Positions 58,958-64,000 of a stretch of DNA of 64,000 bases are shown piece by piece. The first letter of the stretch is position 1. The number at the start of each line of letters is the position of its first letter. The stretch comes from Terriglobus tenax. Lineage in GTDB: Bacteria; Acidobacteriota; Terriglobia; Terriglobales; Acidobacteriaceae. The stretch spans positions 620,001 to 684,000 of the forward strand of contig NZ_JAGSYA010000004.1 of the NCBI RefSeq assembly GCF_025685395.1. The letters run 5' to 3'. The translations under genes were made by a program, and so were the position numbers. Under the pieces are notes generated by a model. The model was not told where the DNA came from and ran no database searches. It saw only the letters and a program-made list of their open reading frames with translations.

Positions 58958-60166
58958 ATCGCTGCCAACTCCAATCCGACGATCTTTGTCTCTGCCGGTG
59001 AGGCCAGCGGCGACCACTATGGCGCACAACTGATTTCGGCCCTCAAAGCTCAACTGCCCCAGGCGCGCTTCCTCGGCCTGGGCGGGCTGGAGATGGAGGC
59101 CGCCGGACAACAGCGCGTCGTCCGCGCTGAAGACGTCGCGCACATGGGCATTACCGAGATCCTGCGGCACATCCCCACCATCTACGCAAAATACCGCCAG
59201 CTCATCCGCGCCATCCGCGAGCAGAAACCGGACATCGCCGTGCTGATCGACTTCCCTGATGTGAACTTCCGTCTGGCGAAAGAGCTGCACCGCCAGGGCG
59301 TTCCGGTGGTCTATTTTGTGAGTCCACAGCTGTGGGCATGGAAGAAGAGCCGGCTGCGCTGGGTGCAGGAACGCATCACGAAGATGATGGTCATCTTCCC
59401 TTTCGAACAACCGTTCTACCAGGCACGCGGTGTGGATGCCGAGTTCGTCGGCCATCCGCTGGCGGAGCTGCCGCTGCCCTCTTCCACGCGTGCAGAGTAC
59501 GCCGTACAGCATGGCCTGGATGCCAATCGACGCTGGATCGCCCTGCTGCCCGGCAGCCGCCGGAAAGAGTTGCACGCCAACCTGCCCACCATGCTGCAGG
59601 CGGCGAAGCTGCTCTCTCCAGAGAACGATGGCTATGAGTTCCTCTTACCGGTGGCCTCAACACTGAAGCCTGCGGACGTCCAGGAAGTCCTCCAACAAGC
59701 CAACTATCCCGCCGTCCACCTTGTCTCCGATGCCCGCGAGGCGCTGCACCATGCCGCGGTCAGCGTGGTGGCCAGTGGAACCGCGACCGTGCAGGCGGCG
59801 GTGATCGGCAATCCGTTCGTGGTGGTCTACAAGGTCTCTCCGCTCACCTTCAGGCTGGCGAAGAAGCTGGTCTCCTACCCGCCAGAGATTCCCGCACCCG
59901 TCGACGAGCATGGCAACCTGCCCATCGCCATGGCCAACCTGATTGCCGGCCGCAGAATCGTGCCGGAGCTGCTGCAGGAGAACTTCACCGCGGAAAAGCT
60001 GGCGGTGCTGCTGCAATCCTGGCTGTCGGACCCGGCAAAGCTCGCGGACGTCCGCGAGGACCTGCATGCGCTGCGCCGTGGACTTGAGGCGCAAAAGCCC
60101 GGTGAAACCGCCATTGACCGGGTAAAAATGGCTGTGCTCCAACTACTTGGCGCAAACTGCGTCTAA
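58958..60166 (+). CDS. lpxB: Lipid-A-disaccharide synthase (no standard start codon)
   Basis: Condenses UDP-2,3-diacylglucosamine with lipid X to form the lipid A disaccharide at the inner membrane. The GT19 signatures are complete: FVSAGEASGDHYGA, MGITEILRHIP, DFPDVNFRLA, YFVSPQLWAWKKSR, FPFEQPFY, EFVGHPLAE, LPGSRRKEL, and SGTATVQAA. The SAGEASGD motif lies upstream of the first in-frame ATG (59093), so the gene must start earlier. Between the in-frame stop TAA at 58952 and this motif there is no ATG, GTG or TTG. The best candidate is the ATC at 58958 (preceded by AAGG), giving 402 aa. Confidence 0.85.
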   Translation: MAANSNPTIFVSAGEASGDHYGAQLISALKAQLPQARFLGLGGLEMEAAGQQRVVRAEDVAHMGITEILRHIPTIYAKYRQLIRAIREQKPDIAVLIDFPDVNFRLAKELHRQGVPVVYFVSPQLWAWKKSRLRWVQERITKMMVIFPFEQPFYQARGVDAEFVGHPLAELPLPSSTRAEYAVQHGLDANRRWIALLPGSRRKELHANLPTMLQAAKLLSPENDGYEFLLPVASTLKPADVQEVLQQANYPAVHLVSDAREALHHAAVSVVASGTATVQAAVIGNPFVVVYKVSPLTFRLAKKLVSYPPEIPAPVDEHGNLPIAMANLIAGRRIVPELLQENFTAEKLAVLLQSWLSDPAKLADVREDLHALRRGLEAQKPGETAIDRVKMAVLQLLGANCV

Positions 60167-60209
60167 TTCCCTGATGGGAGTACCATCTCGAAGAGGGATA
60201 TCGAAAAGA

Positions 60210-62168
60210 ATGTCCGGCCGCGTCCGTTCTCTGCTTGCACTTGCCGCCCTTTCTGTCAGCGCTTACGCTGCTCCTCTCCGCCCCCAGGTCGACGTTACCG
60301 GGTACGTGATCACTGCCGAGCTTGACCCGTCCCAGAACCAGTTGACCGCCACGGCGAAGGTGACCTTTACAGCGCTGGAGGATCTTTCCAGCGTGACGCT
60401 GGAGCTGAACAACGGACTGAAGATCACGAAGCTGACGGACAGCACAGGCGCGTCCCTCTCCGCCGACCGAGTCGCCACCGATTCAACGGTTCACATTACG
60501 CCAGCCAGGCCGCTGGCGAAGGGGACCTCCGCCACTTACATCTTTGAGTACGCCGGCATTCTGAAGGACGCCGATACCAGCCCGGTGGAAGGCATCAAGA
60601 TGGCCGCCGTGGCCGACCCTATCTCCATCCTGCTGTACCCGGGGCGCTGGTTCCCCATGAGCGGCCTGTACACCGACCGTTTTACCGCCGAGATGCACAT
60701 TGTTGTGCCCAAGGGCGAGACAGTCGTGGCCAGCGGCGCGGGCAGCCATAAAGACATTGCGGGCGGCAAAACGCAGTTCGACTTCAACTGGACCAGGCCC
60801 GGCCTGCCCGGCACGGTCATCGCAGGCAAGTTTACCGAGAAGACCGTCGGCAATATCCGCACCTACACCACGGAAAAGCACACGACCGACGCCACCGCCT
60901 ATGGCGAAACCGCCTCCAAGGAATTCGAGTTCATGCAGTCGACCTTCGGCCGGCCCGAATCGACGCGCGTGAACCTGGTGGAACTGCCGGATGATGCCGT
61001 CAGCTCGTCGTGGGGCCCGGAGTTGGCGGCCATTGCAGGCAGCCGCTGGCCCGACCGCAACAGCTATCGCCTGCTGGCCAATACGCTGGCTCGCCAGTGG
61101 TGGGGCTCGGAGATCTCCCCCGCTACGTTGAACGACGCCTGGATCACCAACGGCATGGCCCGCTATGCCGAGCTGATGTACATGGAAGACGCCAACGGCA
61201 AGAACTCGCTGCAGACGGCTATCCCGGACATCTCCGCCGGTGCACTGGCCTATGACACGGTGCCGATCTCGTCGATTGGCCGCCTGGACCCGTTCTCACC
61301 GCAGTTCCAGTCCATGTCGCTGGAAAAAGGCGCGATGGTTTACCACATGCTCCGCTGGGAGATTGGCGACGAGAACTTCACCAAGTTCCTGCGCAACCTG
61401 CTGTCGGTCTATACGGACAAGAGCGTCCGATCCGACGATATGGAATCGCTGGCCGGAAAGATGAATCCCCAGGCGACCACGCTCGAGGCATTTTTCGCGC
61501 AGTGGATTGACGGCACCGGTGCTCCGGCCTTCCAGAATAAGTACACCGTCTTCCGCCTGGGCAGTTCCAAGGGCTTCCGCACCATCGGCCAGATTACGCA
61601 GGACCTGGACCTGTTCCGGATGCCGATTGAGCTTCGCATTGAAACCGACGGCAAGACGGAGATCCGCCGCATTGACGTCTCCGGTTCCGAGTCACAGTAC
61701 ACGGTGGAAACCTTCGGTCGTCCGCGCCGCGTCACCATCGATCCTGACAACTGGGTGCTGAAGTCCACGCCCGACCTCGCCGTCCGCGTTGCCGTTCTGC
61801 GCGGACAGCAGCAGGCCGCCCAGGGTGACCTGATTGCCGCGCTGAACGAGTATCAGAAGGCGCTGGACGCCAATAAGAACTCCTCGCTGGCCAACTACCG
61901 TATCGGTGAAATCTTCTTCCTGCAGAAGAACTACCAGTCGGCAGCCAACTCCTTCCGCGATTCCCTGCGCGGCGACGGCGACCCGAAGTGGGTGGAAGTG
62001 TGGAGCCACATCAAGCTGGGCAACATCTTTGACGTAACCGGGCAGCGCGACCGCGCCGTCAACGAGTACCGCCTGGCTATCCAGACCAACGACAATACGC
62101 AGGGCGCTGTCAACGAGGCCCGCGCTCGCATGGCTTCGCCGTACAAGCGGCCGAAGGCTGACGAGTAA
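60210..62168 (+). CDS. M1-peptidase-like exported protein with degenerate zinc site and C-terminal TPRs
   Basis: 652 aa from the start at 60210 (ribosome site AGAGGG, signal peptide ending SAYAAP). An N-terminal beta domain (about 25-190) resembles M1 aminopeptidase domain I. At the place of HExxH-x18-E the sequence is N291-T-L-A-R295 followed by QWWG. Both His, the catalytic Glu and the NEG motif (here TNGMARYAE) are altered, so peptidase activity is unlikely. Residues about 535-640 carry TPR-like repeats (LIAALNEYQKALDAN, YQSAANSFRDSLRG, RDRAVNEYRLAIQ). The gene starts 43 bases after lpxB. It may be a periplasmic scaffold or chaperone. Confidence 0.8.
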   Translation: MSGRVRSLLALAALSVSAYAAPLRPQVDVTGYVITAELDPSQNQLTATAKVTFTALEDLSSVTLELNNGLKITKLTDSTGASLSADRVATDSTVHITPARPLAKGTSATYIFEYAGILKDADTSPVEGIKMAAVADPISILLYPGRWFPMSGLYTDRFTAEMHIVVPKGETVVASGAGSHKDIAGGKTQFDFNWTRPGLPGTVIAGKFTEKTVGNIRTYTTEKHTTDATAYGETASKEFEFMQSTFGRPESTRVNLVELPDDAVSSSWGPELAAIAGSRWPDRNSYRLLANTLARQWWGSEISPATLNDAWITNGMARYAELMYMEDANGKNSLQTAIPDISAGALAYDTVPISSIGRLDPFSPQFQSMSLEKGAMVYHMLRWEIGDENFTKFLRNLLSVYTDKSVRSDDMESLAGKMNPQATTLEAFFAQWIDGTGAPAFQNKYTVFRLGSSKGFRTIGQITQDLDLFRMPIELRIETDGKTEIRRIDVSGSESQYTVETFGRPRRVTIDPDNWVLKSTPDLAVRVAVLRGQQQAAQGDLIAALNEYQKALDANKNSSLANYRIGEIFFLQKNYQSAANSFRDSLRGDGDPKWVEVWSHIKLGNIFDVTGQRDRAVNEYRLAIQTNDNTQGAVNEARARMASPYKRPKADE

Positions 62169-62207
62169 ACTGTACCTCCATAAGAAGCGAACGTATATCG
62201 CATCTCC

Positions 62208-62927
62208 ATGCAGTTATCAGACCTGGGTGAACGCATCTGTATTTGGGGGCCATCGAACAGCGGAAAATCGACGCTCGCCAATGCTATTGCACGCAAACGC
62301 GGGCTCACGGCGATTCACCTGGATCAACTCCATCATGCTCCGTACACCAATTGGCAAAAACGTCCTGAAGATGAGTTCCGGGCATTGCATGACAAAGCAA
62401 TCAGCGGCAACCAATGGGTGATGGACGGAAACTACTCCAGGTATTTTCCCGAACGTTTGCAACGCGCCACCGGGGTGATCCTGCTGGATGTCTCTACGCT
62501 TGCGAGTCTGTTTCGATACGGTCGACGGACGCTGTTTGAACAAAATTGGATTGGCGCACTGGATGGGGGGCACGACAGCATTAAGCTGGCAATGATTCAT
62601 CACATCGCGATGGTTACACCCAAAAATCGAAAACGCTACGCAGAGATATTTTCAGCAGCTCAATTTACCCAAGGTCTATTTGCCATCCATGCGATCCATC
62701 AAGGCCTGCTACCGGGATTGGGAGCTAGAGCGTTAGCGAACGTGTTCCCTACTCGTACCGCAGGGCATCAATCGGGTTCAGCCGCGAAGCCTTCAGCGCC
62801 GGCACCAGACCGCTCACCAGACCGACCAAAACCAGGATGCTGGTCGAGACGATCACAATGGTGGGGGAGAGAATCAGGCGAATGTCCGCCGCCTCTCCGC
62901 CCTTGGCAATGGCCGAGTAGAAGGTGA
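62208..62927 (+). CDS. P-loop kinase-like protein (topology-modulation type), frameshifted near its end
   Basis: Small cytoplasmic nucleotide kinase-like protein with Walker A GPSNSGKST and the family elements IHLDQLHH, WVMDGNYSRY, DVSTLASLFRYGRRT and TPKNRKRYAEIF. The literal frame runs 239 codons, and its last 60 residues are antisense to the convergent permease gene and look random. Removing one T from TTTT at 62649-62652 instead gives IFQQLNLPKVYLPSMRS and a stop at 62734-62736. That makes 175 aa, the usual size, ending 12 bases before the permease stop. GC content is visibly lower than that of neighbours. The function of the family is poorly defined. Confidence 0.75.
   Translation: MQLSDLGERICIWGPSNSGKSTLANAIARKRGLTAIHLDQLHHAPYTNWQKRPEDEFRALHDKAISGNQWVMDGNYSRYFPERLQRATGVILLDVSTLASLFRYGRRTLFEQNWIGALDGGHDSIKLAMIHHIAMVTPKNRKRYAEIFSAAQFTQGLFAIHAIHQGLLPGLGARALANVFPTRTAGHQSGSAAKPSAPAPDRSPDRPKPGCWSRRSQWWGRESGECPPPLRPWQWPSRR
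62649..62736 (+). other. Reconstructed 3' end of the P-loop kinase gene after a one-base frameshift
   Basis: Reading from TTT of the TTTT run in the shifted frame gives an ending ...MRSIKACYRDWELER and a TAG at 62734. The LRS-like motif near the C-terminus is usual in this family, supporting a true or sequencing-derived single-base insertion. Confidence 0.65.
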
Positions 62928-63987
62928 TGCGCGGCACGCAGACGCTGACCAGCCATGCCAGCAGCATGCCGCCCGCTCCGCCGACACCGGTAATCACCAT
63001 GGCCTCGGACAGGAACTGCAGCAGGATGTCACGCCGCCGCGCGCCCAGTGCTTTTTCTACGCCAATTTCCTTGGTCCGCTGCTGCACGCTCACCAGCATG
63101 ATGTTCATCAGGCCAATGCCTGCGATGCCAAGCGTGAGCGCTCCGATGAACGTGAGCAGTACCTGCAGCGCGATGGTGATGATCTGGAACTGCGCGAGCT
63201 GTTCCATGATGTCGGCAACGTAGATGGCGGTCTTGTCCGTGGCTTTAAAGCCATGGCTCTGCCCCAGGGTTTTACGCAGCGCCTGCGCCACCTGGGTATG
63301 GTTGCCCTGGTAGCTCATCCAGATGCCGTCCGGGTACTTGATGTCCTTGATATCGGACATCGTCGAGTACGGGATATTGATGATGCGGTTGACGTTGTCG
63401 TCGCCCTCCTGCATCTTCGGCTTCAACACTCCGACGATCTGAAAACCGATGCCGCTGACGCGGATGGTCTGCCCCAGCACGTCCACTCCCCCGAAGAGCT
63501 TGTCCTTCGCCTCCGGGCCAATCACGGCCACATGGGCGCGAGCGTTTACATCGTCGGCAGAGATGAACCGACCTTCTGCAATCTCCCACTTCTGCACGTC
63601 GGCAATCTCCGGCATCACGCCGTCGGTCTCCCAGGTGAAGATATGCAGGTCGTTCTTTACGGGAACCTGCTTCCAGAGCACGGGTGTAGCGCGCAGCACG
63701 CCGGGGACGGTCTCCATGATGCGCTCCACGTCGTCCAGGTGGAACTTGATGATGACGCCTGCCTTGGAACCGCCGGTCTGCTCGCTGGTCTTGCCGGGGA
63801 AGGTGCCCATGATGTTGGTTCCCCACTGCGAGAATATGGCCTCAATCGCCTTGCCGAAGCCGTTGCCATAGGCCAGTAGCAGCACCACGGTGGCAATGCC
63901 CCATGCCATGCCGATGATCGTGATCATGGTGCGCCGCAGGTTATGGCGCATCGCTTCCACGGCCTGTCCAAAGATATCTCGCAACAT
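62749..63987 (-). CDS. MacB/FtsX-type ABC transporter permease
   Basis: Inner-membrane permease of 412 aa. One N-terminal helix (MITIIGMAWGIATVVLLLAYG) is followed by a large periplasmic MacB_PCD domain (about 45-270). Three C-terminal helices of the FtsX domain follow, with VQQRTKEIGVEKALGARRRDILLQFL and the ending SRLNPIDALRYE, a strong family signature. Such permeases act with a separate ATPase and often a membrane-fusion protein in export of peptides, drugs or lipoprotein-related substrates. Those partners would lie beyond the right edge. Nothing in the window identifies the substrate. Confidence 0.9.
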   Translation of the reverse strand: MLRDIFGQAVEAMRHNLRRTMITIIGMAWGIATVVLLLAYGNGFGKAIEAIFSQWGTNIMGTFPGKTSEQTGGSKAGVIIKFHLDDVERIMETVPGVLRATPVLWKQVPVKNDLHIFTWETDGVMPEIADVQKWEIAEGRFISADDVNARAHVAVIGPEAKDKLFGGVDVLGQTIRVSGIGFQIVGVLKPKMQEGDDNVNRIINIPYSTMSDIKDIKYPDGIWMSYQGNHTQVAQALRKTLGQSHGFKATDKTAIYVADIMEQLAQFQIITIALQVLLTFIGALTLGIAGIGLMNIMLVSVQQRTKEIGVEKALGARRRDILLQFLSEAMVITGVGGAGGMLLAWLVSVCVPRITFYSAIAKGGEAADIRLILSPTIVIVSTSILVLVGLVSGLVPALKASRLNPIDALRYE

Positions 63988-64000
63988 GGGCTAATCCTTC

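Noticed and set aside
59093-60166. Starting lpxB at the first in-frame ATG
   Set aside because: It would remove the conserved SAGEASGD motif that is encoded in frame just upstream.
1-64000. CRISPR arrays, tRNA/rRNA genes, prophage or IS elements
   Set aside because: No regularly spaced direct repeats, no cloverleaf or rRNA sequence, and no integrase or transposase motifs were seen on either strand; the short palindromes are scattered single units.

Overview
The window reads as a chromosomal segment of a GC-rich (about 60%), Gram-negative, polysaccharide-degrading soil bacterium. The best fit is the Acidobacteriota, class Terriglobia (Terriglobus/Granulicella/Edaphobacter type). The reasons are an Oar-like TonB-dependent receptor with an N-terminal carboxypeptidase-regulatory domain, exported Gfo/Idh and cupin proteins, GH20, GH92 and PL5-type enzymes, lipid A genes, and short palindromic repeats between genes. 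The taxon is an inference; there is no rRNA gene here. I saw no tRNA, rRNA, CRISPR array, phage or insertion sequence.

Layout. (1) 1-2756, minus: the front part of a fused cellulose synthase, BcsA-PilZ-BcsB. (2) 3411-14053, plus: a tightly overlapping Wzx/Wzy-type exopolysaccharide operon with a priming phosphotransferase, three GT4 glycosyltransferases, a chain-length protein, a degenerate CpsD-like ATPase, an export protein, a polymerase and a flippase; an exported alginate-lyase-family protein follows at 14087-15295. (3) 15545-25006: uronate catabolism. The operon cupin-kduI-kdgK-eda (minus) is divergent from an exported Gfo/Idh protein; then kduD, an SDR, gluconokinase, tagaturonate epimerase (uxaE) and uronate isomerase (uxaC). 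Two promoter regions share a TGGT-N3-ACCA operator. (4) 25105-36521: gmhA, then a locus that looks like amino-sugar/peptidoglycan-fragment salvage: porin, GH20 hexosaminidase, NagA, a BadF-type amino-sugar kinase, a sodium:solute symporter, and a serine hydrolase fused to a DUF1343/NamZ exo-muramidase. (5) 36465-39641: siroheme synthesis (cobA, met8-like) and a sulfite/nitrite reductase. (6) 39931-50088: a housekeeping mixture with a Gfo/Idh oxidoreductase, PhoU, beta-CASP nuclease, cytochrome c, two MFS carriers, YvcK and HrpB. (7) 50320-58876, minus: exported GH92 mannosidase, alkaline phosphatase, TonB-dependent receptor and an apparently circularly permuted glycerophosphodiesterase. (8) 58958-63987: lpxB without a standard start codon, a zinc-site-degenerate M1 peptidase homologue with TPRs, a frameshifted P-loop kinase and a MacB-type permease.

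Together the genes describe a cell that makes cellulose and an exopolysaccharide and takes apart uronic-acid polymers. It probably also recycles murein or chitin fragments and harvests phosphate from organic esters outside the cytoplasm. The points most worth checking are the AmiE-like/NamZ fusion and its salvage locus, the permuted GDPD, the pseudo-M1 protein, the uronate operator pair, and the pseudo-kinase of the exopolysaccharide operon. Coordinates use start codons chosen by signal peptide, family N-terminus or ribosome binding site where the longest frame began too early.
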